The notes: a model not told the origin generated them from the sequence alone. Positions 17,719 through 27,430 are shown, counted from the first letter of the stretch. The stretch is DNA of 49,764 bases from Gammaproteobacteria bacterium (GCA_025357835.1 JANYLM010000058.1:1-49764); one strand, 5' to 3'. Translations and numbers: made by a program.

Positions 17719-18834
17719 GTGCGCACTCTGTCCGGCCTGAAGTATCTATTTCCGCTCGCAATGCTCCTGTGTGGGCACTGTGAATCCGCGGCCGCGCTCG
17801 ACATCAGGCGCCCCGACGTCAAGGACTTCATCGCGCACATGGCCGACACCGCGTCCTTCAAGAAGCACAAATTGCGCAAGCTGCTGAAGGCGGCGCAGAG
17901 TCAACCAGCCATCGTCGAAGCGATGGACCGGCCCGCCGAAAAGGCCAAGCCCTGGTTCGAGTACCGCCCGATCTTCGTTTCCGAAAGGCGCATCCGCGAG
18001 GGAGCGGAATTCTGGGTGGCGCACCGTCAGGCGCTTGATCAAGCCAGCATTCGCAGCGGCGTGGCGCCGGAATATCTGGCGGCCATTCTCGGCGTCGAAA
18101 CCTACTACGGCCGTCTCACCGGCACCTACCGCGTGCTCGACGCGCTGGCCACTCTAGCCTTCGATTATCCCGCTCGGGCGAAATTCTTTCGTAGTGAGCT
18201 CGAACAGTTTCTCCTGCTAACTCGCGACGCGGGTCTCGACCCCTTGAGCGTCAAGGGATCGTATGCCGGTGCCATGGGTGCCCCGCAGTTCATGCCGTCG
18301 AACTACCGACGCTACGCCGTCGATGCGGACGCAGACGGACATATCGACTTATGGACCAATTGGCCCGACGTTTGCGCGAGCGTGGGCAACTATCTCAAAG
18401 AATTCGGTTGGAATACCGGCGAACCCGTGCTGAGCGAAGCCAGCGTGTCCGCCGACAAGACTCTGGATCTGGATGGCCGCAAGCTGGCTCTATCGGAAAC
18501 CGTGGGATCGCTTCGCGCGAAAGGCGTGAACTTCGACAGCCCACTGCCGGCGGATGCACCCGCCCTCTTGATCGCAGCCGACGACACGGACGGCGTCCAC
18601 TGGCGCGTCGGCTACAATAATTTCTATGTCATCACCCGCTACAACCACAGCGCCCTGTACGCCATGGCGGTGTACGAGTTGGCGGCGGCGGTGAAACAGC
18701 GGATGTTGCTGAACGACCCAGCGAGTCTCATGGCGCCGAGCGTGACCCGGTCCAGCCTCGCTCCATCAAGCGCGGCGTCGCCGCGCGCCGGCGCGCCTGC
18801 CACCGCCAATGCTCAGCCGGCCTTACAGCAGTGA
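17719..18834 (+). CDS. mltB: Lytic murein transglycosylase B
   Basis: A 371-residue MltB-type (GH103) lytic transglycosylase that cleaves peptidoglycan with formation of 1,6-anhydro-MurNAc. The N-terminus is a signal peptide (GLKYLFPLAMLLCGHCESAAA); it contains Cys but no clean lipobox. The catalytic Glu is in ILGVETYYGRLTG and AMGAPQFMPSNYRRYAVD is diagnostic. GTG start 3 nt after the rodA stop. The C-terminal 40 residues are Ser/Ala/Pro-rich and probably disordered. Its stop overlaps rlpA. Confidence 0.94.
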   Translation: MRTLSGLKYLFPLAMLLCGHCESAAALDIRRPDVKDFIAHMADTASFKKHKLRKLLKAAQSQPAIVEAMDRPAEKAKPWFEYRPIFVSERRIREGAEFWVAHRQALDQASIRSGVAPEYLAAILGVETYYGRLTGTYRVLDALATLAFDYPARAKFFRSELEQFLLLTRDAGLDPLSVKGSYAGAMGAPQFMPSNYRRYAVDADADGHIDLWTNWPDVCASVGNYLKEFGWNTGEPVLSEASVSADKTLDLDGRKLALSETVGSLRAKGVNFDSPLPADAPALLIAADDTDGVHWRVGYNNFYVITRYNHSALYAMAVYELAAAVKQRMLLNDPASLMAPSVTRSSLAPSSAASPRAGAPATANAQPALQQ

Positions 18835-19769
18835 ATACGCGTCGCCTACTCGCCGCACCGCTAGGGCTGGCCGCCATCGGGCTGTCGGCCTGCTTTAGTA
18901 CTCCGCCGAGACCCGCCGCGCCCGCAGCCACTTCCCCCGTCCCACCCCTGGTGCAGCCGCCGCTTCAGCCACCGAACTCCGTGCCGGATGCCATCCCGCG
19001 TATCGAACCCCGGGCACGCAGCGGCAATCCGCCATTTTACGCTGTATTCGGTAAGCGCTACTACGTACTGTCCTCGAGTGTCGGCTACCGGGAGCGCGGA
19101 GTCGCATCCTGGTACGGGCCGGGCTTTCACAAGGTGCGAACCTCGACCGGCGAGTCCTACGATATGTACGGCATGACGGCTGCTCACAAGACGCTGCTGC
19201 TGCCCGCCTACGTAAGCGTCACGAATTTGCAGAACGGTCGCAGCGTCGTGGTCCGAGTGAACGATCGCGGCCCGTTCGTCGGCAATCGAATCATCGACCT
19301 CTCCTACGCGGCGGCCGCCAAACTCGACATGTTGCGCAACGGCACCGCCATGGTCGAAGTTCGCACCATTGACCCATCGACGCCACCGCCGGTGGTCGCG
19401 GCTCCCGCGGAGAAGCCCCCCACCACGCCGGTCGCCGTGGCACCGGGTGTCGGGGCACCCGTTGCCTTGTCATCGGCCGCTGCGACGACACCCGCTGCCG
19501 TTATCCCGACCGGCTCAAGCGCCGCGGCCGCCGGGGGCCCGCTGTTCGTACAAGCCGGGGCCTTCTCCGACCCAGCGAATGCGGAGCGCCTGGCGCAACA
19601 ATTGCGCGGCGGCAACTACGGCAAAGTCTTCGTGCGCGACGATCAAATCGCGGGCCGAAGAATGTATCGAGTACGAATCGGACCGGTTCCCGATGTCGCA
19701 GGGTTCGACCGAGTGGTCGCCGCGCTCGAGCATGCCGGCATCCACGATGCCCATCTCGCGCTGGACTAA
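18831..19769 (+). CDS. rlpA: Septal ring lytic transglycosylase RlpA family lipoprotein with SPOR domain
   Basis: A 312-residue outer-membrane lipoprotein. Lipobox LSAC at about residue 21. The double-psi beta-barrel domain (about residues 85-185) contains GVASWYGPGFHKVRTSTGE and VRVNDRGPF, the conserved RlpA motifs including the presumed catalytic His/Asp region. A Pro/Ala-rich linker leads to a C-terminal SPOR domain (about 235-312) that binds denuded glycan strands. GTG start inside the mltB stop (GTGA). It is the last gene before a 219-nt gap with several palindromes. Confidence 0.94.
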   Translation: MNTRRLLAAPLGLAAIGLSACFSTPPRPAAPAATSPVPPLVQPPLQPPNSVPDAIPRIEPRARSGNPPFYAVFGKRYYVLSSSVGYRERGVASWYGPGFHKVRTSTGESYDMYGMTAAHKTLLLPAYVSVTNLQNGRSVVVRVNDRGPFVGNRIIDLSYAAAAKLDMLRNGTAMVEVRTIDPSTPPPVVAAPAEKPPTTPVAVAPGVGAPVALSSAAATTPAAVIPTGSSAAAAGGPLFVQAGAFSDPANAERLAQQLRGGNYGKVFVRDDQIAGRRMYRVRIGPVPDVAGFDRVVAALEHAGIHDAHLALD

Positions 19770-19789
19770 TTCGGCCGTCCGGCCGAATT
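19768..19789. repeat. Perfect hairpin overlapping the rlpA stop codon
   Basis: AATTCGGCC and GGCCGAATT form a 9-bp stem with a 4-nt loop, starting inside the TAA stop of rlpA. There is no downstream T-run. It could slow transcription or protect the rlpA transcript's 3' end; a true terminator is not proved. Confidence 0.6.
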
Positions 19790-19810
19790 GAACGCCGCGA
19801 ACGCGGGTGA

Positions 19811-19848
19811 GACGCATGCGTCGCACGGGTGGCCATGGAGGGCCACCC
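19811..19848. repeat. Tandem palindromes in the rlpA-dacA gap (REP-like element)
   Basis: GACGCATGCGTC (19811-19822) is a perfect 12-bp palindrome. GGGTGGCC / GGCCACCC (19827-19834 and 19841-19848) is a perfect 8-bp inverted repeat with a 6-nt loop. GCCCGTAGGGC follows about 35 nt later. Such GC-rich clustered palindromes resemble repetitive extragenic palindromes, but whether it recurs in the genome cannot be seen here. Confidence 0.5.
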
Positions 19849-19988
19849 CGGGCTTGCGCGCAGCAGGGACTGTGTAGCGCAATGCCCGTAGGGCGAGGCG
19901 CGTCGGCGACGAGTATTAGCGTTCATACAAGTCCTGCCGTGCGATAATCCCCTATATGTATTTATTTTCATCAAGGTATTCACCGACT

Positions 19989-21152
19989 ATGCTGCGTTCC
20001 CTTCTGGCCTATGTTTCTGTTAGTGCGTTTGCGACCGTTTGCTGTTTTGCAGAGATGCCCGCGTCCGCGGCGCCGGCTGTCTCAATGTCCATTCCGACCG
20101 CGCCGCAAGTCGATGCGCGCGCTTACATCGTCGTCGACTATCGCACGGACAAGATTCTCGCCGCGAAAGATGCGCTGGCGCGAATGGAACCGGCGAGCTT
20201 GACCAAGCTCATGACCGCCTACATCGTGTTTCAGGAATTGGCGGCCGGCAAGCTCAAACCGGACGAGCAGGTGATGGTCAGCGAACACGCCTGGCGCTCG
20301 GAAGGCTCGCGTACCTTCATCGAATTGGGCAAGCCCGTGTCCATTCAGGACCTGATTTTGGGGATGATCGTGCAGTCGGGCAATGACGCCACGATTGCCC
20401 TCGCCGAACGCATTGCCGGGACCGAAGAAACCTTCGCGCAGATGATGAACGCCAATGCGAAGCGGCTGGGGATGGTAGGAACTCATTTCGAGAATAGCTC
20501 AGGACTGCCCTCACCCCAGCATTACACGACGGCGCGCGACCTATCGTTGCTGGCCAACGCCATCATTCGCGAGTACCCGCAGGACTATAAATGGTTTTCG
20601 GTGCGCGAGTTCGAGCACAACGGCATCAAGCAGCAAAACCGTAACGGTCTGCTCGAAAGAGATCCCACGGTCGACGGCTTGAAAACCGGCCACACGGATT
20701 CGGCCGGCTACTGCCTGGTCACATCCTCGCTGCGCGACGGCATGCGGCTGGTTTCCGTGGTCATGGGATCCACGAGCATGAAGGCGCGCGAGAATGCCAG
20801 CACCGCACTTCTTAATTACGGCTTCACCTTCTACGACACCAAGCTGGCGATCAAAGGCGGCGCCGCTCTTGCGAGCGCGCGCGTCTGGAAGGCGCAAGCC
20901 TCATCCGTCGATCTCGGTATTAGAGACGATTTTTACATCACTTTGCCGCGCGGCCAGGCCGACATCAAGACCGCCGTCGATGTTCAGCCGCGTTTGATCG
21001 CACCGCTCGCCCTGGATACGATTGCCGGCAGCTTGCGGGTGTTTGCCGGCGGTCAAACCCTGGCAACCATGCCCTTGCATCCCCTGAAGAGCGTGGCCGC
21101 CGGCGGCTGGTGGCGTCGGTTGATCGACACCATTCGCCTTTGGTTCGCCTAA
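19989..21152 (+). CDS. dacA: D-alanyl-D-alanine carboxypeptidase (PBP5/6 family)
   Basis: A 387-residue penicillin-binding protein that trims the terminal D-Ala of pentapeptides in the periplasm. Signal peptide then the three catalytic motifs: ASLTK (SxxK, nucleophile Ser), SGN and KTGHT. The C-terminus carries a beta-rich domain and an amphipathic tail (GGWWRRLIDTIRLWFA) for membrane attachment. The start at 19989 gives a normal signal peptide. An ATG at 19956 would add 11 residues and sits too close to a GATAAT (19943-19948) that may be the -10 element. The gap upstream holds palindromes, so dacA likely has its own promoter. Confidence 0.94.
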   Translation: MLRSLLAYVSVSAFATVCCFAEMPASAAPAVSMSIPTAPQVDARAYIVVDYRTDKILAAKDALARMEPASLTKLMTAYIVFQELAAGKLKPDEQVMVSEHAWRSEGSRTFIELGKPVSIQDLILGMIVQSGNDATIALAERIAGTEETFAQMMNANAKRLGMVGTHFENSSGLPSPQHYTTARDLSLLANAIIREYPQDYKWFSVREFEHNGIKQQNRNGLLERDPTVDGLKTGHTDSAGYCLVTSSLRDGMRLVSVVMGSTSMKARENASTALLNYGFTFYDTKLAIKGGAALASARVWKAQASSVDLGIRDDFYITLPRGQADIKTAVDVQPRLIAPLALDTIAGSLRVFAGGQTLATMPLHPLKSVAAGGWWRRLIDTIRLWFA

Positions 21153-21159
21153 CCTGGCC

Positions 21160-22029
21160 GTGCCGCTGCCCATCTGTTACTTGAACGGTGACTACCTACC
21201 GCTGACGGAGGCGCGCGTGTCCCCGCTCGATCGCGCGTTTTTATTCGGCGATGCGGTTTATGAAGTCCTGCCGGTCTACGCATCACGGCCGTTTCGCTTG
21301 CGCGAGCACTTGGAGCGGCTCAATCGCAGCCTTGCCGGCATCCGCATGTCGGCGCCCCTGTCGCACGCCGAATGGGCGCAGCTGTGCCAGCAATTGATTG
21401 TGCGCAATTCAGCTCGCGAGGCGTATCTGTATATCCAGGTTACCCGTGGCGCCGAACTCGGCCGCAATCATGCATGGCCGGAGAACCTTCGGCCCACGTT
21501 GTTTGCCTACGCCACAGCCCTGGAACCCTTGTCACCCACGGTGCTGGAGCAGGGTGTCTGCGCAGTGACGGCGGCGGACACACGCTGGTCCCGGCGCGAC
21601 ATTAAATCCACAGCCCTGCTGGCCAATATTCTGCTCAAAAAGCTCTCCGCCGATGCCGGCGCTTTTGAAACCATTCTGCTGGAGAACGGCGACCTTACCG
21701 AAGGCTCGTCGACGACCGTGCATGTCGTCAAAGGCGGCGTCATTCGCACGCCACCCAATGGCCATCATATTCTTCCCGGAACGACCCGCGATGTCGTCAC
21801 CGAACTCGCCGCCCGCTTGACTCTGCCCTGCGAAAGCGGCCGCATCACGGAAACCGCGCTCAAGGACGCCGATGAAATCTGGCTGGCATTCGCAACCCGC
21901 GGCGTCTTGCCGGTCACCAGCCTCGACGGTGCTCCGGTGGGCACCGGCAAGCCCGGCCCGCTGTTTAAGCGCATGAGCACCGCTTTTGCCGACTACACGC
22001 GTGAACTCGCCGGAATCCCGGCGCTTTGA
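21160..22029 (+). CDS. dat: D-amino-acid aminotransferase (PLP class IV)
   Basis: A 289-residue fold-type IV aminotransferase. The PLP lysine is in SRRDIKSTALLANIL, with LTEGSSTTVHVV near the phosphate. YLNGDYLPLTEARVSPLDRAFLFGDAVYE is the typical start. D-alanine aminotransferases (D-Ala + 2-oxoglutarate to pyruvate + D-Glu) often sit beside dacA and could reuse the D-Ala it releases. Branched-chain or aminodeoxychorismate lyase activity is a less likely alternative. GTG start 7 nt after dacA; it overlaps ybeD by TTGA. Confidence 0.87.
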   Translation: MPLPICYLNGDYLPLTEARVSPLDRAFLFGDAVYEVLPVYASRPFRLREHLERLNRSLAGIRMSAPLSHAEWAQLCQQLIVRNSAREAYLYIQVTRGAELGRNHAWPENLRPTLFAYATALEPLSPTVLEQGVCAVTAADTRWSRRDIKSTALLANILLKKLSADAGAFETILLENGDLTEGSSTTVHVVKGGVIRTPPNGHHILPGTTRDVVTELAARLTLPCESGRITETALKDADEIWLAFATRGVLPVTSLDGAPVGTGKPGPLFKRMSTAFADYTRELAGIPAL

Positions 22030-22289
22030 GCGATTCCGAGCTCCAAGAATTTCCAAATGACTTCCCGATCAAGGTGATGGGGCGCCACGACGGCGATCTG
22101 CGCGCCCTCAGCCAGGCCATTATCGAGCGCCACGCGGGCCCCCAACTCGAGGCCAGCATACGCACGCGCACCAGCGCGGATGGAAATTTCCTGGCCTTGA
22201 CCTACATGGTGCGCGCGACCAGCCGCGAGCAGCTCGATACGATCTATCGCGAGTTGACGGCCTGCAAATCGGTATTGATGGCGTTGTAG
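22026..22289 (+). CDS. ybeD: DUF493 family protein YbeD
   Basis: An 87-residue YbeD homologue, a small ferredoxin-like domain of unknown role usually located between dacA and lipB. FPNDFPIKVMGRHDGDL at the start and [14 protein letters not shown] at the end are family-typical. The start codon is TTG, inside the dat stop codon (TTGA), indicating coupling. Its last 46 nt overlap the end of the convergent lipB gene. Confidence 0.9.
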   Translation: MSDSELQEFPNDFPIKVMGRHDGDLRALSQAIIERHAGPQLEASIRTRTSADGNFLALTYMVRATSREQLDTIYRELTACKSVLMAL

Positions 22290-22921
22290 TCGGATTCGAA
22301 TTTAAGCTGCCGCAACAAATGCGGCGTTAGTCCGTTTGCCACCGTGCCCACCGCGTCCTTGCCGGCAAAGCCGGCCACATGATCGGCAAGCCGCGTGACG
22401 GCCAGCCCTCGATGGCCACACACGTTGATGCGCTCGAACGGTGCCAGATCGAGTGAGACATTGACAGCCAATCCGTGATAACTCGCACCGCGGCGAATCC
22501 GCAAACCCACGCTGGCGAGTTTGGCGCCGTCGATGTACACCCCTGGCGCTTCGCGCGAGCCCTTCGCCGCCACGCCCAACTCGCCGACGTAGGCAATGAC
22601 GGCATTCTCGAGCGCCACCACCAGTTCGCGCACGCCAAGAGGGTGACGCCGCATATCAATGAGCGGATAGATCACCAGCTGCCCAGGGCCGTGGTAGGTC
22701 ACTTGGCCGCCACGGTCGATTTGCACCACCGGAATGTCGCCGGGACTCAGCAAGTGCTCGCGGCTGGCATTCAACCCCAAGGTGAATACCGGGGGATGCT
22801 CGACATGCCAGATTTCATCGGGCGTCGAAGCATCTCGCTCGTCGGTAAACTTCTGCATGGCCCGCCATGTGGGCTCGTACGGCGCCAATCCGAGATGCCG
22901 AATCAGGGGCGCTTCGCTCAT
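22244..22921 (-). CDS. lipB: Octanoyltransferase LipB
   Basis: A 225-residue octanoyl-[ACP]:protein transferase that starts lipoate attachment on lipoyl domains. [18 protein letters not shown] is the family signature; the catalytic Lys is in [11 protein letters not shown] and the catalytic Cys in [14 protein letters not shown] (usual form NPCG, here NVCG). The ATG overlaps the lipA stop. It converges with ybeD and overlaps it by 46 nt, an unusually long overlap for two conserved genes. Confidence 0.94.
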   Translation of the reverse strand: MSEAPLIRHLGLAPYEPTWRAMQKFTDERDASTPDEIWHVEHPPVFTLGLNASREHLLSPGDIPVVQIDRGGQVTYHGPGQLVIYPLIDMRRHPLGVRELVVALENAVIAYVGELGVAAKGSREAPGVYIDGAKLASVGLRIRRGASYHGLAVNVSLDLAPFERINVCGHRGLAVTRLADHVAGFAGKDAVGTVANGLTPHLLRQLKFESDYNAINTDLQAVNSR

Positions 22922-24018
22922 GAGTCGCCGAGCGCATCGGCCGCGATGGTAGCGAGCGGTGTCAGTGGCGCCGGCGCGGCGCGGCCGAGGCCTGCGCCGT
23001 TGAGGCTGGCGTTATTGAGGCCGGCATTATTGCGCGCCAACGCCTGTTCCGCGCGATAGCTGGACCGCACCAGGGGGCCGGACACGCACTCGAGAAATCC
23101 CAGCGCCAGCGCCCAATCGCGATATTGATCGAACTCGCCCGGGGTCACGAACCTCTCGACATTCAAGTGGTTCGCAGTGGGCCGCAAATACTGCCCGAGA
23201 GTCAGAATATCCACCGCCGCGGCGCGTAAATCCACCATGGTCTGGTGAATTTCCGCATCGGTCTCGCCCAGTCCCAGCATCAAACTGGTCTTGGTGAGCA
23301 CCGAGGGTCGATATACCTTCGCCGCGCGCAGCACGCTCAAGGTCTGTTCATAACCGGCGCGCGGGTCCCGCACCGGGTGAGTCAGACGCCTGACCGTCTC
23401 GACGTTCTGCGCGAACACATCCAAACCCGAATCCAGAACGGTTTGCACGTCGCGCATGACCCCCTGGAAATCCGGAGTGAGCGCTTCCACCGCCGTTTGC
23501 GGATTGTGCGCCTTGATCGCTCGAATCGTATCGGCATAGTGCTTCGCACCGCCATCGGATAAATCGTCGCGATTGACGGAAGTCAGCACCACGTACTTCA
23601 ATTTCATGAGCTCGACCGAGTGCGCCGTGTTCTGCGGCTCTTCGACATCCAGCCAACCGCGCGGATTACCCGTATCCACCGCGCAGAAGCGGCAGGCTCG
23701 CGTGCATACCGCGCCCATCAGCATGATGGTGGCGGTGCCGGCGTTCCAGCACTCTCCGATGTTCGGGCACTTGGCTTCCTCGCACACCGTGCTTAATGCA
23801 TGCTCACGCACGATCTGTTTGACCGAATCGAAATGCTTACCCGCCGCCAGCGGCGCCCGCAGCCATGGCGGCTTCTTTCCGCCCACGAAAGGCTGGGCTT
23901 CCGCGCTCTGCTTGATACCGTCCTTGATCGCCGTAAACCCTTGAGGTGTCTGGTATTTTTCGCCGCTCCGGACGAGCGGGCCGGCCTGGTGGATGGGGAT
24001 GCCTTTGAAATCAGCCAT
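22918..24018 (-). CDS. lipA: Lipoyl synthase LipA (radical SAM) with a C-terminal extension
   Basis: A 366-residue radical-SAM enzyme that inserts two sulfurs into octanoyl-lipoyl domains. The auxiliary cluster motif [12 protein letters not shown] (Cx4Cx5C) and the SAM cluster motif CTRACRFC (Cx3Cx2C) are both intact, as is the C-terminal RSSYRAE. After it about 35 residues follow (starting [15 protein letters not shown]), reminiscent of two or three pentapeptide-like units, which most LipA proteins lack. The start MADFKGIPI at 24018 is chosen; an upstream GTG/ATG would give an atypical N-terminus. lipA precedes lipB with ATGA overlap, the reverse of the common order. Confidence 0.94.
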   Translation of the reverse strand: MADFKGIPIHQAGPLVRSGEKYQTPQGFTAIKDGIKQSAEAQPFVGGKKPPWLRAPLAAGKHFDSVKQIVREHALSTVCEEAKCPNIGECWNAGTATIMLMGAVCTRACRFCAVDTGNPRGWLDVEEPQNTAHSVELMKLKYVVLTSVNRDDLSDGGAKHYADTIRAIKAHNPQTAVEALTPDFQGVMRDVQTVLDSGLDVFAQNVETVRRLTHPVRDPRAGYEQTLSVLRAAKVYRPSVLTKTSLMLGLGETDAEIHQTMVDLRAAAVDILTLGQYLRPTANHLNVERFVTPGEFDQYRDWALALGFLECVSGPLVRSSYRAEQALARNNAGLNNASLNGAGLGRAAPAPLTPLATIAADALGDS

Positions 24019-24078
24019 GCGGACATTATACCGGTAGCGATTGCCAAGAGCTTGCATTGGCAGGAACCCCGGCGTGCT

Positions 24079-27000
24079 TCAGAATCTCGCGGTAAACGCC
24101 ACGAACAACTGGCGGCCAAATACGTCGTAGTTCTGCAGGGTGTTGGCCGCGCCTCCAGCCACGAGGTTGGTGTCCAAAATCGGCGGATCCTTGTCCAGCA
24201 CGTTATTGGCCCCGGCGCGAATCTGCAGGATCTTGTTGACATTCCACGTCGCTTCGAGATCTAGGTAGCTAAAGGATGGAATCTTCGCATTGAAGTAGTC
24301 GTACGCGCCCCACGTCGAAAAATGTAGCGTCGGATCCCCGGTGTTATTGTCCTGCGCGACCGTTCCGATATAGCGCCACGTCAAGGACGCGGAGACCTCC
24401 CAGGGCGTGTCCCAGGACGTACGGAATATGTGGTGCCAGCGAGGGTTAATCGTCTGGCAGGTAAATCCGAACAGCCCGGCGCAGTCATAGGTGTGCGCTC
24501 CCGGCAGCGGCTGAGTTTCGTTTTTCAGCAAGTAAGCGCCATTCAATGCGAACGACATGCCGCCAAAACCGGGCGGCAAGTCGAACCGGTAGTTGAGCTG
24601 CACATCGATGCCGCTGTTCACCGCGGTACCGAGGTTGTACAGCTTCTGGCTGACAAAGCCACCGGACGCAATGCTATTGCCCGTCAGGCTGCCCGTGCTG
24701 GGCGAGCGCACGATCTGGCTGCAATACGTCGGGTCGCCGGTATTCGCACAATTCGACAAGATGACGAGGTATGGGATTGTGCCGACCTCGTTCTTCACCT
24801 GGATGTGGTAGTAGTCGATGCTGCCGGTTAGATGGGCGATTTGGCTCGGTGCGAAGTTCACGCCGATCGTGTAGGTATCGCCTTGCTCAGGCTTGAGCGC
24901 CGTATTCCCGCTCGTTTCCTGCGACAATTGAGCGGCCGTCCCCTGCGGGATGGAGCCGCTGTTGAACTGAGCGGCCGTCACCCCCGTGCGTTCGCATTGT
25001 AGGAACGAGAAGGTGATGGGCGGAGCGCAGGGATCTCCGCCCACCTGGGCCAATCCGACGATCGGCGGGGAGAACAGTTCCGCGACGCTGGGTGCACGAA
25101 TCGCCCGATCATACGAGGCCCGGATCCTATAATCCGCAATCGGCGCGTATTGCACTTCGAATTTGTAAGTATTCGTGACACCGGCGGTCGTGTAGTCCGA
25201 GCGGCGGTAGCCGGTATCGAACAACAACTCTTTGGCGCCCGGCTTGTCCTGCACGACCGGAAGGCGCAGCTCGATGAATGCTTCCTTGACGGCGATGCTG
25301 CTATCGATCGGCGCCACGGCGCTGCCGAAGCCAGACAATAAACCGCTTTCCTCAGCCGAATCCGGCCGCAAAAACTCGTGATCGTTGCGATGCTCGAAGC
25401 CGATGTTGACGCCGACCCCTTCGGTTGCGAGCGGTGATGTGATGCCGTAGGCGCCCAGCTTGCCGGTCACATCGGCGTGCAGCGTGCGCAAGGTAGAGGC
25501 ACCGTGCGCGGTGCCCAGCTGATACAGGTAGTCAAGCTGAGCCTGCGTCACTCCGCCATCCGAGAACAGGTTGTATGGCACGCATCCGGGACTACTGATC
25601 GTGATGCATTTTGGGTTGGCGGCGGTGCCGGTCGCGAGAAGGGCGTTGCCTATTCCCGCGTAACTCAAAAACTTCTGGTTGGAATTGTAGAACGTCGTGT
25701 AGAAATACTGGCCATAAACGTCATAGCTCCAAGCTTCCGCGAAATCACCCTTGGTGCCGAACACTGCACGGTAGTTGGCATGCTCGAAATCGGCGGAGCG
25801 CTGTCCGCCCTCGACGTTGCGGCGCCCGATCCTCACCTGCACCGGGGCCGACCCGGGATTCGCGGTATCGGCCGCAACCTGGGCGGGGGTGCAGAGGATC
25901 CCCTGTTGCTGCGCGCTCAACAAGGGATTGCTGCAGTTGACGTAGTAGTCCCCCGCGCCGGTAGGATCGAGCGGATTGCTGTCCTTGAACAAGGCCGCGG
26001 GCGCGACCTGCTGGTGCGTCTTGTCGTCCATGAAGAAGAATTCGGCGTAGGGTTGGAAGTAACTGGTGACTTCCTCATGCGCCATGAAGGCGGCGTTGTA
26101 ACGATCATCTTCGCGCGTTAGATAAATGTAGGCCTGTGAATTGTAGGTGGCGGGAGGGGTCGTTGCCACTGACCGGCGCGGGACGAAACTGTTGCCGAAC
26201 ACGCTGTATACGTTCCCTGCGTTGGCCCCAGTGGTTGGTTGGAACCAATTCGAATTAGAAGAACCGTTGCACGTGACGCCGTTCTTGTTTCCGCTATCGT
26301 CGAACGTCGGAAACAATTGGCAGGCACCGAAATCGCGCTGACTGCTCGCGACCGGATCGGCGTGCCTGTAGCCGAGGTAGGCAGTCACGTTGCCTTTGCC
26401 GTCAGCAAAATTCGTGCCCATCAGCACATCGAAGGTGCGGTTGCGCCCGTCCTTGGCGGTGCCGGTGGGAGGCTGGTAACCGAACTTCCGAACCAAGTCT
26501 TGCGTGAACGAACTGTTGTTGTCGTGCCAGTTCTCGCCGAGGTTGCCATCCACCTGGAACCCCTCGAAGTTCTTTTTCATAATGAAATTGACGACGCCGG
26601 CCACCGCGTCCGATCCGTAGGCGGCGGATGCGCCCCCGGTTACGACTTCGACGCGCTCGACGAGTCCCACCGGAATTTGATCTAGATCTGGCGCTGGCGC
26701 AGCGATGGCGGTGTTGGCATCTCCCACGCCGAGGCGGCGACCATCCACCAGCACCAACGTGCGGTTGGGGCCGAGTCCGCGCAGGTCCGCGGTGGCTAGA
26801 CCGCCCGGAGTCGACAATCCCGGCGTGCCATTGCCGAGGTCCTGGCCCAATGCGTTGTTGAAGTTCTGCGGCAGCAAATTGACTATGTCGCTGATATCGG
26901 ATCTGCCGTAGATCTGTATATCTTTCGAGGACACGACCTGTATCGGACTCGTGCTCACTTCATTCGGAGAGGCGATTCTCGAGCCCGTGACGACAATTTC

Positions 27001-27186
27001 CTGCAGAGGTTCCGACGCTGCGGTGTCGTTGGGCGCTCGCTGCGCGACGGCAGGTATGCTGCTCGCGGTGAAAGCTGCAGCAGCGAGCAAGCAGTTCCTC
27101 ACTGCGCGTCTCGCTTTTGCGGTAGAGGCTGACCTCATGAATTTTCTTATCGTAGTTCGATCGAGCGTGCCTCGGGTCGATATCAT
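24079..27186 (-). CDS. TonB-dependent outer-membrane receptor, large proteobacterial type
   Basis: A 1035-residue receptor. After a long positive N-terminus and signal peptide ending near VAQ, the plug domain begins with a TonB-box-like LQEIVVTGSRI. SDIVNLLPQNFNNALG and GGASAAYGSDAVAGVVNFIMKK are plug signatures. The barrel ends in FVAFTARF with a terminal Phe. The start at 27186 is supported by GGGGAGA 7 nt upstream. Such receptors import siderophores, vitamins, sugars or peptides; the substrate is unknown. It is transcribed away from the isochorismatase-type gene, sharing the 27.2-27.7 kb gap. Confidence 0.9.
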   Translation of the reverse strand: MISTRGTLDRTTIRKFMRSASTAKARRAVRNCLLAAAAFTASSIPAVAQRAPNDTAASEPLQEIVVTGSRIASPNEVSTSPIQVVSSKDIQIYGRSDISDIVNLLPQNFNNALGQDLGNGTPGLSTPGGLATADLRGLGPNRTLVLVDGRRLGVGDANTAIAAPAPDLDQIPVGLVERVEVVTGGASAAYGSDAVAGVVNFIMKKNFEGFQVDGNLGENWHDNNSSFTQDLVRKFGYQPPTGTAKDGRNRTFDVLMGTNFADGKGNVTAYLGYRHADPVASSQRDFGACQLFPTFDDSGNKNGVTCNGSSNSNWFQPTTGANAGNVYSVFGNSFVPRRSVATTPPATYNSQAYIYLTREDDRYNAAFMAHEEVTSYFQPYAEFFFMDDKTHQQVAPAALFKDSNPLDPTGAGDYYVNCSNPLLSAQQQGILCTPAQVAADTANPGSAPVQVRIGRRNVEGGQRSADFEHANYRAVFGTKGDFAEAWSYDVYGQYFYTTFYNSNQKFLSYAGIGNALLATGTAANPKCITISSPGCVPYNLFSDGGVTQAQLDYLYQLGTAHGASTLRTLHADVTGKLGAYGITSPLATEGVGVNIGFEHRNDHEFLRPDSAEESGLLSGFGSAVAPIDSSIAVKEAFIELRLPVVQDKPGAKELLFDTGYRRSDYTTAGVTNTYKFEVQYAPIADYRIRASYDRAIRAPSVAELFSPPIVGLAQVGGDPCAPPITFSFLQCERTGVTAAQFNSGSIPQGTAAQLSQETSGNTALKPEQGDTYTIGVNFAPSQIAHLTGSIDYYHIQVKNEVGTIPYLVILSNCANTGDPTYCSQIVRSPSTGSLTGNSIASGGFVSQKLYNLGTAVNSGIDVQLNYRFDLPPGFGGMSFALNGAYLLKNETQPLPGAHTYDCAGLFGFTCQTINPRWHHIFRTSWDTPWEVSASLTWRYIGTVAQDNNTGDPTLHFSTWGAYDYFNAKIPSFSYLDLEATWNVNKILQIRAGANNVLDKDPPILDTNLVAGGAANTLQNYDVFGRQLFVAFTARF

Positions 27187-27398
27187 TTTGCTTTCTCCCC
27201 AGTTTTATACTGTGACCTCGTCAAGGCCCTGCACCCTGAATGCTTGCTACGTTTGCGTTAGCGCGTCGGACAGCGTGAGATAGATTCCGACGCAGCCAAA
27301 CGTCTAAGCACCGTTTGAAGCTGCAGTTAGCCTCACCCGTGTGCGCTTCGAAATACTGCTGCGAGACAACCACCGGACTAAAAGCGCCAGCGTTGAAA

Positions 27399-27430
27399 AA
27401 TGGCACTATTTGTCCGGCACCGGTCCCGCG
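27399..27430 (+). repeat. 32-nt degenerate direct repeat, copy 1
   Basis: Shares AATGGC, TTTGTCCGG and GTCCCGCG in the same order and spacing with copy 2 at 27580-27611; 25 of 32 positions match by eye. Confidence 0.55.
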
